In this document: one piece after another, positions 33,162 through 40,766 of the stretch
How positions within the stretch are numbered: position 1 is the stretch's first letter
Layout of the letters: every line of letters begins with the position of its first letter
Virus record (IMG/VR): IMGVR_UViG_3300019926_000173
Coordinates: 1-52,605 of that record
DNA from: a virus
DNA: 52,605 nt
Direction: 5' to 3' (one strand)
Made by a program: the position numbers and the translations under genes
The notes under the pieces: model-generated
What the model was told of the DNA's origin: nothing
The model's input: only the letters and a program-made list of their open reading frames with translations
Database searches by the model: none

Positions 33162-33244
33162 GCGAACTATACAACCTGCTGATGTCACTCAGCCTGTTCG
33201 CGATGGCACTCGGACTGCTCGTGGTCGGCGTGGGAGCAGTATAA
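33158..33244 (+). CDS. 28-residue transmembrane peptide
   Basis: Reads MSELYNLLMSLSLFAMALGL then LVVGVGAV, a single hydrophobic helix. Start and stop overlap both neighbours (ATGA at 33158, TAATG at 33242), which argues that it is translated. Could be a small membrane effector; function unknown. Confidence 0.65.
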   Translation: MSELYNLLMSLSLFAMALGLLVVGVGAV

Positions 33245-33438
33245 TGACGGACGACGAAACGTACTACTGTGGCGCCGACACGACGTCATCGCCACACGAT
33301 ACGTGCCAGCGTGAAGTTGCGTACGAACACGCCCGATGTCCGATGCACCCAATCACGGTATTGGAGGCAGAAACGGTCGAAATCGAACCACCCGAACACA
33401 GCGACCTTCGCGAACAAATCAGAGAGATTCAATCATGA
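33244..33438 (+). CDS. Small Cys/His protein
   Basis: 64 residues, MTDDETYYCGADTTSSPHDT. C9, C21, H29 and C32 could form a small treble-clef-like zinc site (CQREVAYEHARC). The acidic C-terminus is rich in Glu. Overlaps the next gene by 4 nt. Confidence 0.6.
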   Translation: MTDDETYYCGADTTSSPHDTCQREVAYEHARCPMHPITVLEAETVEIEPPEHSDLREQIREIQS

Positions 33439-33680
33439 CAGACCCAGACGAAATCGTCGAGAACATTAGCACAGGCGCATCAATCAGTGTCGACATCACC
33501 CGCGGACAGGGAACGCGCGATCAGGAGAAGTGGAAGCTGAAAGGCAAAGGCGAATCGGCCAGCGTCGCCATCGAGGAACTTCGTGAGCAACTCGAAGCAG
33601 TCCTCGGCGACCTCGACGACAGCGAGCTCGGCGAACAGGTGCGCAAGTTCCAGCCGGAAATGGAGGATGACGAGGAGTAA
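33435..33680 (+). CDS. Unknown acidic 81-residue protein
   Basis: From the ATG at 33435 (overlapping the previous stop): MTDPDEIVENISTGASISVD. A beta-hairpin-like N-terminus with a Lys-rich turn (EKWKLKGKGES) leads to a helix (AIEELREQLEAVLGDL). A later upstream start would cover the previous gene in another frame and is rejected. No family recognised. Confidence 0.65.
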   Translation: MTDPDEIVENISTGASISVDITRGQGTRDQEKWKLKGKGESASVAIEELREQLEAVLGDLDDSELGEQVRKFQPEMEDDEE

Positions 33681-33683
33681 CTG

Positions 33684-33977
33684 ATGAGTGAACCCAAACC
33701 GATAGACGATCGTGGGGTAACGGACGATAGTCGGCCGACTGAAGATGAAGTTGTAACAGCACTTCGAGAAGACGATCGCGACCCGTTCGAAGATGCTGAT
33801 GACGTCCAGCACGAGAAATACGTTGTCACGTGTATTCACAAAACACGGTCGGGAGAGGTGAGGATCAACTACAGATACACTGACGGATCCACAGATCACG
33901 GAAAAGCGATGGAGCCGTACTCAGCAGACATATTCCATCCCGGATTCGAGGATGATGCAGCAACGAGTTTCCGGTAA
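33684..33977 (+). CDS. Unknown 97-residue protein
   Basis: MSEPKPIDDRGVTDDSRPTE. Acidic N-terminal tail, then strand-rich EKYVVTCIHKTRSGEVRINY and a Phe/His-rich end. It starts 3 nt after the preceding stop. No family recognised. Confidence 0.65.
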   Translation: MSEPKPIDDRGVTDDSRPTEDEVVTALREDDRDPFEDADDVQHEKYVVTCIHKTRSGEVRINYRYTDGSTDHGKAMEPYSADIFHPGFEDDAATSFR

Positions 33978-33988
33978 TTGAGATTACA

Positions 33989-34219
33989 ATGACGAACCCA
34001 ACAACGCGAAACGACGAACACGATGTACCGATTGACGTCTACGACGAACCAGACGCAGTCACCGTCGGAACAGGCTCATATGGCCTCGGACACGGCGTCA
34101 CGATGACGGTGAACTTCGAATACGTCGGCGAACTCGTAGATGACGATATCGAACGAGACGTCGAAGCACTGCTTCAGGTCGCCCTGGAGCGAGCGCTCGA
34201 ACGGATGGACAACGAGTAA
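33989..34219 (+). CDS. Unknown 76-residue protein
   Basis: MTNPTTRNDEHDVPIDVYDE, then strands VTVGTGSYGLGHGVTMTVNF and a C-terminal helix DVEALLQVALERALERMDNE. Preceded by GGTAATTGAGATTACA, an AATTGAG word seen before several genes here. No family recognised. Confidence 0.6.
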   Translation: MTNPTTRNDEHDVPIDVYDEPDAVTVGTGSYGLGHGVTMTVNFEYVGELVDDDIERDVEALLQVALERALERMDNE

Positions 34220-34274
34220 TTGAGTTGCCGATGACGGCAGCGCGCCATCAGGCACACCTATCGCACCCACAATC

Positions 34275-35111
34275 ATGTCAACCGAAACAAGCGATTCCCC
34301 GGAAGACAGTAGCACAGTTACTCAGCGACACGAGAAGAACCTGATGATCACCGCATATGCAGACGGTGAATCGGAGTACGAAGACACGCGTGAGTTCATC
34401 ACCGACATCTTCGACTTCGAGCACACCGAGCTCGATCCCGAGGCGAAGACGACGCGGGTTGACACGTACCCATCGATTTCGTTCGACCTCGAAGGCGAAG
34501 TCGACGGAATGACGCACAAAGTCTCGGAGAAAGTAGACTTCACGTTCAGCTACGACAAAGACCTCGTCACCCAACTAATCGAGGACGGCGAACTCGACAC
34601 AAGCGAGGTCGACTGGATAGACGTGGACATCGTCGAAGAGGAAAGTACGGATTACGACTACTCGGACGGCGAACTCGTCAAGCACCCGTTCTCGGAGGCA
34701 CTCAAGCACGTCGACCTGAACGAGTTCGGCTACGAAGTGCCAACGTACCCATACGGAGCAGCCAGCTGGCAGCGCGATATCGACGTGAAAGACGTCCACG
34801 CTGACCCCGACGAAACGGAGACGCAGTACATCCGGGTCAACGCTCGTGCCAGTGACGTGCATCCACGTCAGGTGCTCAAACCCCAGGGCGAGCGAACTGG
34901 TCGGGACCGATACGAAGGCGACGAGGAATACTGGTCGCTCCAGATCAGCATCGACCTCGAGGCCCAGAGCCAGGACGAACTGACCCAGCTCGAGCAAACG
35001 CTGGCACCAGTAATCATCGATGCAGTCGCACAGGGACACGGCATCGTTACGACGCGAATCACGGACTGCGAAGTGACGACGACGTCCACTGGCGCCTGCC
35101 ACGACATGTAG
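34275..35111 (+). CDS. Unknown 278-residue acidic protein
   Basis: Begins MSTETSDSPEDSSTVTQRHE. Several strand pairs (SISFDLEGEVDG, KVDFTFSYDKD, TQYIRVNARASDV, YWSLQISIDLEAQSQ) alternate with acidic loops; the last 40 residues are a helix and a strand ending in GACHDM. Strongly acidic and probably cytoplasmic. There is a 55-nt gap upstream and 40 nt downstream, so it may have its own promoter. No family recognised. Confidence 0.65.
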   Translation: MSTETSDSPEDSSTVTQRHEKNLMITAYADGESEYEDTREFITDIFDFEHTELDPEAKTTRVDTYPSISFDLEGEVDGMTHKVSEKVDFTFSYDKDLVTQLIEDGELDTSEVDWIDVDIVEEESTDYDYSDGELVKHPFSEALKHVDLNEFGYEVPTYPYGAASWQRDIDVKDVHADPDETETQYIRVNARASDVHPRQVLKPQGERTGRDRYEGDEEYWSLQISIDLEAQSQDELTQLEQTLAPVIIDAVAQGHGIVTTRITDCEVTTTSTGACHDM

Positions 35112-35151
35112 AATTGAGTCATAACTGAATTCATCAGTCAACACAGTATAC

Positions 35152-35745
35152 ATGCATCAACTCATCACGTTGGTCGTTACCGCAGATGGCAACGACCATG
35201 CACGACAAATCGCAGAGGCAACGTTCGAACACAATGGCGGGCTCGACCAGCACTTCGACTACGGTAAGACGATGAGCGAAGACGCACGATGGAGCGACCA
35301 GATGGCAGACGTCGTCCAAGAAACTGGTGCCATCGAAGCCAATACCGAGACTGGGTTGGACCTAATCAACCGGTCCTGGGAGTCGACCATCGAAGCGCTC
35401 AACCGAAATTTGGCAGTCGTTCGGACCGCATTCGAACAGGGCGCGTCCAACAAGGAGGTCCTCGAACGCCTTGAGGTCGAGACAGAGGTTGACAAGTGGA
35501 ACCCACTCGGACTCGCACAAGAGGAAGATGACCTCAGTGAGACGTACACGAGCGACGTCCGATACGCAATGCACACTATCGGGAGCTACGGTGGGCCGGA
35601 TTATCACCTCTACCACGGTGACTACGCAGAAGCAATCCGGCGACCGTCGGCGTACGAGCAACTCATCGAGGATATCAAGGCAGATGCATCGTACCCCGAT
35701 GAAAAGCTGACATATTTCGCCATCCCGATGGACGTGCATTACTAA
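35152..35745 (+). CDS. Unknown 197-residue protein
   Basis: MHQLITLVVTADGNDHARQI starts with a strand and helix typical of an alpha/beta fold; a long helical middle (WESTIEALNRNLAVVRTAFE) follows, then HTIGSYGGPDYHLYHGDYAE and a final strand YFAIPMDVHY. CACAGTATACA lies just before the ATG. The GGPDYH segment and the terminal strand could shape an active site, but no family is recognised. Confidence 0.65.
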   Translation: MHQLITLVVTADGNDHARQIAEATFEHNGGLDQHFDYGKTMSEDARWSDQMADVVQETGAIEANTETGLDLINRSWESTIEALNRNLAVVRTAFEQGASNKEVLERLEVETEVDKWNPLGLAQEEDDLSETYTSDVRYAMHTIGSYGGPDYHLYHGDYAEAIRRPSAYEQLIEDIKADASYPDEKLTYFAIPMDVHY

Positions 35746-35761
35746 GCGATAGAATTAACTA

Positions 35762-35789
35762 TGGTGCATACATACGACAGTATGCACCA
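35762..35789 (+). promoter_or_regulatory. Perfect hairpin in 130-nt gap
   Basis: TGGTGCATAC and GTATGCACCA form a 10-bp stem with an 8-nt loop, 17 nt after the stop at 35745. A tiny frame (MVHTYDSMHHNAGLQESS, 35761-35817) runs across it. It could be a terminator or processing site. Confidence 0.5.
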
Positions 35790-35877
35790 CAACGCAGGCC
35801 TCCAAGAAAGTAGCTGAGTGCAACTCCCAGCGGGCCCTTGTCGGTCGGAAACGATCGACGCACGGAGGAACAATAAT

Positions 35878-35991
35878 ATGAACGATGAATATCGACCCGA
35901 CGTTGACTCCAGTGCTGGCTGTGCAGAGCTCTGGGAGCACATGATGGAGGAGCGAGCAGAAGACGACGAGGAGAACGATCATGGCGAGTAG
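35878..35991 (+). CDS. 37-residue acidic peptide
   Basis: Reads MNDEYRPDVDSSAGCAELWE, then a Glu/Asp tail. GGAGGA lies about 9 nt before the ATG, a good ribosome binding site. It overlaps the next gene's start by 11 nt, suggesting coupling. Sequence SSAGCAELWEHM with very acidic end; function unknown. Confidence 0.55.
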   Translation: MNDEYRPDVDSSAGCAELWEHMMEERAEDDEENDHGE

Positions 35992-36445
35992 TTACAGAAA
36001 CTCAGGAACAGAGACAGACGACGAGAATCGGACGATGATTGATGTGACGATCGGCTTCACGACGATGGCCAGCACGAAGCAGTCAAGCTTCCTGGACAAG
36101 CGCTGGATGAAAGTCGAGTTCAAGCGAATGCTTGAGTCAAATCCGGGCTCGATGGAAGTCTGGTCGAAAGGTCGGTTCACGTCGGAGTTCCACCTGCGAC
36201 TCCCGTCGGAGAACTACACGGCAGTCTTCATCGACGAGATTGACCACTTCGTCATCATCACGCAGATGCACGATCACCCGGACTACCACGACGATCCAGT
36301 CTTCGAAAAGCTGGACGACGAGTGGTTCGACAACCGGTTCGGGAATCGAGTGCCAGCATCGGAGGCACCACGGCCCAACGAGGAAGCAATGGATATCGAA
36401 GTACTCGGAACGCGGACCCACGGTGCGACACGGGGTGACCGATAA
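35981..36445 (+). CDS. Unknown 154-residue protein
   Basis: MASSYRNSGTETDDENRTMI. Strands MIDVTIGFTTMAS and YTAVFIDEIDHFVIITQM flank a positively charged helix (DKRWMKVEFKRMLESN), followed by HDHPDYHDDP, a His/Asp cluster that might bind metal. C-terminus polar. TAATG overlap with the following gene. Confidence 0.65.
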   Translation: MASSYRNSGTETDDENRTMIDVTIGFTTMASTKQSSFLDKRWMKVEFKRMLESNPGSMEVWSKGRFTSEFHLRLPSENYTAVFIDEIDHFVIITQMHDHPDYHDDPVFEKLDDEWFDNRFGNRVPASEAPRPNEEAMDIEVLGTRTHGATRGDR

Positions 36446-36681
36446 TGCACGCAGTACTGATGTTCGACAAGACGGAGGACGCAGAGAAAGCGATCGATAT
36501 GCTCGACGACGTCGAGCCATTCGGAACCCAACGGTCGCGAACAGTACTCATCGAACACGTCAGCAGCGTCACTGGCCTCAAATCGGAACAGGTCCAGGTG
36601 ACCAAAGACGGCGAAGAGTTCGAGGTCGGCGAGCCAGGCGATGGTGTCGAAATCGTCGACGTGTTCGAAGGTGAGTCGTAA
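36445..36681 (+). CDS. Unknown 78-residue ferredoxin-like-fold candidate
   Basis: MHAVLMFDKTEDAEKAIDML begins with strand-helix, then RTVLIEHVSSVTGLKSEQVQ, a pattern of small alpha/beta RNA-binding or ferredoxin-like domains. Acidic end VDVFEGES. Overlaps its neighbours at TAATG on both sides. No family recognised. Confidence 0.65.
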   Translation: MHAVLMFDKTEDAEKAIDMLDDVEPFGTQRSRTVLIEHVSSVTGLKSEQVQVTKDGEEFEVGEPGDGVEIVDVFEGES

Positions 36682-36821
36682 TGCAGTACTACGGCCCGAC
36701 GTGTCCGAAGTGTGGCTCCGACGAAACGATGTCGAACGAGACACCGATGAACCCCGGTGACCTTGCACGGAACCCATGGTTCTGTACGGACTGCCGAAGC
36801 AACTTCAGTGATTCAGAATGA
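36681..36821 (+). CDS. 46-residue zinc-ribbon protein
   Basis: MQYYGPTCPKCGSDETMSNE with Cys 8, 11, 35 and 38 (CPKC, CTDC), a classical zinc ribbon. Coupled to its neighbours by TAATG and ATGA overlaps. Confidence 0.8.
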   Translation: MQYYGPTCPKCGSDETMSNETPMNPGDLARNPWFCTDCRSNFSDSE

Positions 36822-37009
36822 CAGAGCTATACAACGAGGATGGCATGGCACTCCAGGATATGGAGGTTGTCTACGATGTCCTCGAACAAGTACGAGAGCA
36901 CCTCGACGAAGCTGACCGAACAGATGAGTCTGACATCCTGATGAAAGCACAGATTATCGTCCAAAACTACGACGAAGCGTCCGATTGGAGTGAGCCAACT
37001 GATGAGTGA
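36818..37009 (+). CDS. Unknown 63-residue helical protein
   Basis: MTELYNEDGMALQDMEVVYD; predicted as two acidic amphipathic helices (VYDVLEQVREHLDEADRT, ILMKAQIIVQNYDEA). Overlaps both neighbours. No family recognised. Confidence 0.65.
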   Translation: MTELYNEDGMALQDMEVVYDVLEQVREHLDEADRTDESDILMKAQIIVQNYDEASDWSEPTDE

Positions 37010-37316
37010 ACAATCTACCCAATTGACCAGGAGTGACGTTATCCAGATGATAGGCACGATCGACCACCCGCCAGTGTGCGCACCCAAACACGGCTACCCA
37101 GTGACGAAATACGACCTTTGGCCGGGTGATGTCTTGATCAAACAGGAAGAAGTCCACCTAATCGTCGACGTTGGCGACGAGGGCGTCATCTGCTACGACG
37201 TCGCGAACGAACGATACTGGAACTATCATTGGGAATTCATCGAACAGGATATCGAACGCAACACGACATCGGTCGTCGACGAAGTAGTCGCACCACCGGA
37301 ATACCCAGACCAATGA
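37002..37316 (+). CDS. Unknown 104-residue protein
   Basis: The ATG at 37002 overlaps the upstream stop. A KOW/SH3-like stretch is visible: YDLWPGDVLIKQEEVHLIVD then EGVICYDVANERYWNYHWEF. Such beta-barrels often contact nucleic acid or protein; call is weak. Confidence 0.6.
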   Translation: MSEQSTQLTRSDVIQMIGTIDHPPVCAPKHGYPVTKYDLWPGDVLIKQEEVHLIVDVGDEGVICYDVANERYWNYHWEFIEQDIERNTTSVVDEVVAPPEYPDQ

Positions 37317-38083
37317 GCAAACAACAACACCCACAGATGACGATCGCAGGCGTCCCGATTACAAATGCATACGTCGACCTGACCGGCGCAGGCGCAGGCA
37401 CGCTATACGTCAAACTGGACGGGTCGATCCCGAAAGAGACGTTCTTCCCGGTCGAAGATGAACCAGTCGGAGCCTCGACGTGGCTGGCCGAAAGCGACGA
37501 CGGCCTCTTCGAGCAGTACCAGGATCATCCAGCACAGCCACCGGCTGACGAGCGTCCGAAGACGGCAACGTCGGCGATTCCACACGCAGACCTTGGTGGA
37601 ACCGAAGATCGCGTCACGTCGTACACGCACGTGACTAAATCGAGCCAGAACAAGCGCAAGCCTGAGTCGTGCATCGAAGTCCGGTACATCAACGGCCGTA
37701 CGAATACGTACCCGACCCGGATCGAGACGGCAGCCAAGATTGTCGATACGTACATCAACGGAGACGCTGGAAGTGAATGCGTCTCCTACTGGGCCCACAG
37801 CGACGACACGAGTTGGGGGCCAGGATACAACGCCGACTACGACGGCTACATCGACTGTACGCCAGTATTCGTCTACGATAAGACGTACACGTGGCTGCTG
37901 AAACGGCTCGAAGACGTCGGTGACAATGACATCCTGTTCGAGTACGATCGCGACTACGTCGTCGTCATCAACGACGAGTACGACTCGGTGTGGAAGCTAT
38001 TCGAGACCGAGTACGAGGCACGTGAGTACGTCGACGACGTCAACGTCGAGACGAGAATCGAGTCAGTCAGCTTCGATCAATGA
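37313..38083 (+). CDS. Unknown 256-residue protein
   Basis: From MSKQQHPQMTIAGVPITNAY (ATGA overlap). Strand-rich first part (AGTLYVKLDGSIPKETFFPV), then ESCIEVRYINGRTNTYPTRI, SECVSYWAHSDDTSWGPGY and IDCTPVFVYDKTYTWLLKRL; the end (DRDYVVVINDEYDSVWKLFE) resembles a repeat-like strand-helix unit. Two spaced Cys. No family recognised. Confidence 0.65.
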   Translation: MSKQQHPQMTIAGVPITNAYVDLTGAGAGTLYVKLDGSIPKETFFPVEDEPVGASTWLAESDDGLFEQYQDHPAQPPADERPKTATSAIPHADLGGTEDRVTSYTHVTKSSQNKRKPESCIEVRYINGRTNTYPTRIETAAKIVDTYINGDAGSECVSYWAHSDDTSWGPGYNADYDGYIDCTPVFVYDKTYTWLLKRLEDVGDNDILFEYDRDYVVVINDEYDSVWKLFETEYEAREYVDDVNVETRIESVSFDQ

Positions 38084-38604
38084 TGAAAGCAAATTCGATC
38101 ATCGGTGAAACGATGACACGGACATACAGTTCACCGACACACGGAGCAAGCGCGATCAGTGTCGAAGTGATCGAGTTTAACCCGTGCCTGGAGTCGTGGC
38201 GATACGATCCACCGTACATCGACACGGACCCGATTCACCCGGAAAAGGAAGAAGTCGAGCGCCCAGCTCGGTTCAGCGGGCAGGACGTGACGAAGGCAAC
38301 GGTACGCCTGGAAGCCGAAGACGGGACGCTGTACTACCGACACGCCAGTCTGAATCGAACAGTCCGGACGCCGTACGAACTGGATGACGATGCAGACTGG
38401 AAGACATCGTGCATGATCAAGTCCCAGAACGGAGTTCGGATCGGCAGGAATGGGAGGGACAATCGCCCAGACCTGCACAAGAATGACTATGATATGCTCT
38501 GGGACTGGAGTGTTCCAGAGCCAGTCACGCTTCGAGGCAACCTGAACAGGCTGCTCGCAAACGCAGACGTCCTGTTCGAACCAGACCAACAGAATAGAGT
38601 CTGA
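38080..38604 (+). CDS. Unknown 174-residue protein
   Basis: MMKANSIIGETMTRTYSSPT; an internal ATG 12 codons later is possible. Aromatic-rich core (CLESWRYDPPYIDTDPIHPE, ATVRLEAEDGTLYYRHASLN) and DLHKNDYDMLWDWSVPEP. No family recognised. Confidence 0.6.
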   Translation: MMKANSIIGETMTRTYSSPTHGASAISVEVIEFNPCLESWRYDPPYIDTDPIHPEKEEVERPARFSGQDVTKATVRLEAEDGTLYYRHASLNRTVRTPYELDDDADWKTSCMIKSQNGVRIGRNGRDNRPDLHKNDYDMLWDWSVPEPVTLRGNLNRLLANADVLFEPDQQNRV

Positions 38605-38634
38605 ACAACCGCAGCAACAACGGAGTAACTACCA

Positions 38635-38991
38635 ATGGGAGACAGAGGACACATCACGATTCAAGGACAGCACATGGACACCCCTGTCGTGCTCTACGCA
38701 CACTGGGAAGCGAATACACTACCTCGGACGCTGGCCAACGCACTGGCTCGCGAGGAACGCTGGCACGATCCGGAGTACCTGGCACGGATCATCTTCGACG
38801 AATTAGTTGGCAGTGATACAAGTGCGACCGGGTACGGACTCGGAACCAGCGTTCACGGCGACGCCTGGCGAGTGATCGACGTCGACACGGAAGAGAACAC
38901 GGTCAGCTTCCGAAGTGAAACTGGCTACGCAACGGACAAATACGGTGGCGAGACGTACAGCTTCGACGGATTCATCGAGAACTTCGCATAA
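38635..38991 (+). CDS. Unknown 118-residue protein
   Basis: MGDRGHITIQGQHMDTPVVL opens with strands GHITIQG and PVVLYAHWEANTLPRTLANA; RIIFDELVGSDTSATGYGLG then WRVIDVDTEENTVSFRSETG follow. The HWEA and DRGH segments look conserved-type. A 30-nt gap precedes it. No family assigned. Confidence 0.6.
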   Translation: MGDRGHITIQGQHMDTPVVLYAHWEANTLPRTLANALAREERWHDPEYLARIIFDELVGSDTSATGYGLGTSVHGDAWRVIDVDTEENTVSFRSETGYATDKYGGETYSFDGFIENFA

Positions 38992-38993
38992 CA

Positions 38994-39167
38994 ATGAGCG
39001 ACAACGAACAATCGAGTTACACTATCAACGGCTGGATCCCTACAGTTCCAGTTTCGACCGAGGTAGAGGCAGCGTCACGCGAAGAGGCAGAAGAATTGGG
39101 GCGCGAACAACTTGAAGCAGAACACGGCAACGTAGATATCGACGAGGTGATAGAATGGGGGACGTAA
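38994..39167 (+). CDS. 57-residue acidic protein
   Basis: MSDNEQSSYTINGWIPTVPV; one strand (YTINGWIPTVPVSTEVEA) followed by an acidic helix (SREEAEELGREQLEAEHG). This strand-helix pattern is common in small haloarchaeal viral proteins. Overlaps the next gene by 13 nt. Confidence 0.65.
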   Translation: MSDNEQSSYTINGWIPTVPVSTEVEAASREEAEELGREQLEAEHGNVDIDEVIEWGT

Positions 39168-39412
39168 ACTGCCAATGCTGTGGAGAGCCCTACGGCGTGT
39201 ATTCTCTCCACCACGAGATTCCAGAATGGGACGACCAACCAGACGACGCGTACGATCGATTCATGAACGGAGAGGGCTGTCCAACCTGTGACTGGGGCGA
39301 GAAGGCCGGCGACGTCAGCCTCAGTCGCGAGCAGGACCAGGCAGAGCTCGACGCCCAGCACCTGCAGGGCATCATGAACGAGACTGATGACGACCCAATC
39401 CGGTTCTTCTGA
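39155..39412 (+). CDS. Zinc-binding protein, 85 residues
   Basis: MGDVNCQCCGEPYGVYSLHH: Cys 6, 8, 9 and 42/45 (CPTC) with His 19/20 give a zinc site. The C-terminal helix is acidic (SREQDQAELDAQHLQGIM). Its start lies inside the preceding gene. Confidence 0.7.
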   Translation: MGDVNCQCCGEPYGVYSLHHEIPEWDDQPDDAYDRFMNGEGCPTCDWGEKAGDVSLSREQDQAELDAQHLQGIMNETDDDPIRFF

Positions 39413-39416
39413 ATCG

Positions 39417-39632
39417 ATGTACGGCAACATCACAGTCACACTTCGACACGAAACGGGACGAACAAAGACGATCAAAAACTGCCGTCGAGCAGGACACACG
39501 GACAACGGAACAATCGAAGTCGCGTACCTACTCCCAGGTGTCGACAACGACGTCCACGTTGACGAATACGGCGGGCTCGAGTGGGACATCGAGTCGGTCA
39601 GCCATACAGAGATCCCACCAGCAGAACGATGA
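39417..39632 (+). CDS. Unknown 71-residue protein
   Basis: From MYGNITVTLRHETGRTKTIK at 39417, just after the previous stop. Beta-rich, with NGTIEVAYLLPGVDNDVHVD. No family recognised. Confidence 0.6.
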   Translation: MYGNITVTLRHETGRTKTIKNCRRAGHTDNGTIEVAYLLPGVDNDVHVDEYGGLEWDIESVSHTEIPPAER

Positions 39633-39742
39633 CTCGGAGTCCGCAAGCGGACGACGGAGTCTGGAATCCGTACCGCGGAGTCCGACTCGGACGCGCCCAG
39701 AGGGCGAGTCCCAGTACGGCCATCGCGAAGCGATGTGCCGAC
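39631..39742. repeat. Paired-hairpin elements G1 and G2, back to back
   Basis: G1: GTCCG-CAAG-CGGAC, spacer GACGGAGTCTGGAA (14 nt), TCCG-TACCG-CGGA; GACTCGG occurs at 39631 and 39684, one on each side. G2, on the minus strand: CATCGC-TTC-GCGATG, spacer GCCGTACTGGGACT, CGCCC-TCT-GGGCG. The block occupies the gap before the 39735 gene and is open in two frames. Confidence 0.8.
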
Positions 39743-39998
39743 AGCAAGCACAAACGAAATCCTCGTCAAATTGGACGACGGGGAGATGAGAGAACGCCGA
39801 GGTGTCGCATACGCTGAAGACGTTGTCAGAGACGAAGATAATCAGGCAGGAGTCGCAGTCCAGTACATGAGACAGCCAGAGCACAAAGAACCACAGACGG
39901 AGTTCATCGAAGATGCCAGCCTCGTTGGCGTCTACGATGAGATCTGTGACGACTATCTGGCCAACGAATACCGCAACCTCGTCGAAATCGATCCATAG
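39735..39998 (+). CDS. Unknown 87-residue protein with GTG start
   Basis: From GTG at 39735, MPTASTNEILVKLDDGEMRE. The frame is open upstream through the hairpin elements to a stop at 39630 but has no ATG, so the original start may have been displaced by the insertion of the elements. Core HPE-free, with AVQYMRQPEHKEPQTEF and a helical end. No family recognised. Confidence 0.5.
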   Translation: MPTASTNEILVKLDDGEMRERRGVAYAEDVVRDEDNQAGVAVQYMRQPEHKEPQTEFIEDASLVGVYDEICDDYLANEYRNLVEIDP

Positions 39999-40010
39999 GA
40001 AGTGACAAAC

Positions 40011-40766
40011 ATGGGACAATATTTCCAGATTAGGAACCTCAGTCGAAAAGAAGCAGTCAAACTACCAGGCGGAATGAAAGCAGTCGAGCGTGTGACTGAC
40101 ATCGCAGCCATGGGCCCGATCGGCTACCTCCTACTCGAGGGCCCGATCGATGGCACCAGCTTCGGTCGGATGATCGACCGTGAAGACCTGCCAGACGAAG
40201 AGATCCAGGCAAAGATTGACCAGGAACTCGCACAACTCGACGAAAGCGACTACTACGACTCGAAAGAAGACCTGGTCTACTACGACGAAGATGCCGACGA
40301 CTGGGACTACGACAGCATCGTCCGCGTCGTCGCAGCCGGCTACCAGATTGGCGACTTCTTCGAGTACGCCGGGCGCTGGGCAGGCGACGAAGTGACGCTG
40401 GTCGGCGACTACGCAGATAACGACCTGTACACAGAACCCCGGCCCGACGCGGTTATCGAAACGGCAGACGGCGTCGAGCATACGGTCGAGAACTGGGGAC
40501 AACCCCGAAAGGCGATCCCCTGTGGCCCGGATGAGAACTGCACTGCGAAACTCCCCGACGAGGATGCAGAACCGGGAGACACAGTGCAAGTACCATCATC
40601 TCTGGACATCGACGACCAGTTCGCCGAGTTCGTCCGTCTCGAGGACAACGAGTGGACCGACATCACGGACGGGCTGCTGGACGAATTCGCCCGATTCGTC
40701 GGTCCCGAATGGCTCGAAGAGCAGACGAACGGTCGATTTAGCCCGGACATGGTGCTCCAAGCATGA
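40011..40766 (+). CDS. Unknown 251-residue protein
   Basis: From the ATG at 40011, MGQYFQIRNLSRKEAVKLPG; an in-frame GTG at 40002 is less likely. GPIGYLLLEGPIDGTSFGRM is followed by an Asp/Tyr-rich segment (DESDYYDSKEDLVYYDEDAD), then SIVRVVAAGYQIGDFFEYAG, CGPDENC and a helical C-terminus (LLDEFARFVGPEWLEEQ). Tightly coupled to the next gene (ATGA). No family recognised, though the MGQYF opening looks like a conserved family. Confidence 0.65.
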   Translation: MGQYFQIRNLSRKEAVKLPGGMKAVERVTDIAAMGPIGYLLLEGPIDGTSFGRMIDREDLPDEEIQAKIDQELAQLDESDYYDSKEDLVYYDEDADDWDYDSIVRVVAAGYQIGDFFEYAGRWAGDEVTLVGDYADNDLYTEPRPDAVIETADGVEHTVENWGQPRKAIPCGPDENCTAKLPDEDAEPGDTVQVPSSLDIDDQFAEFVRLEDNEWTDITDGLLDEFARFVGPEWLEEQTNGRFSPDMVLQA

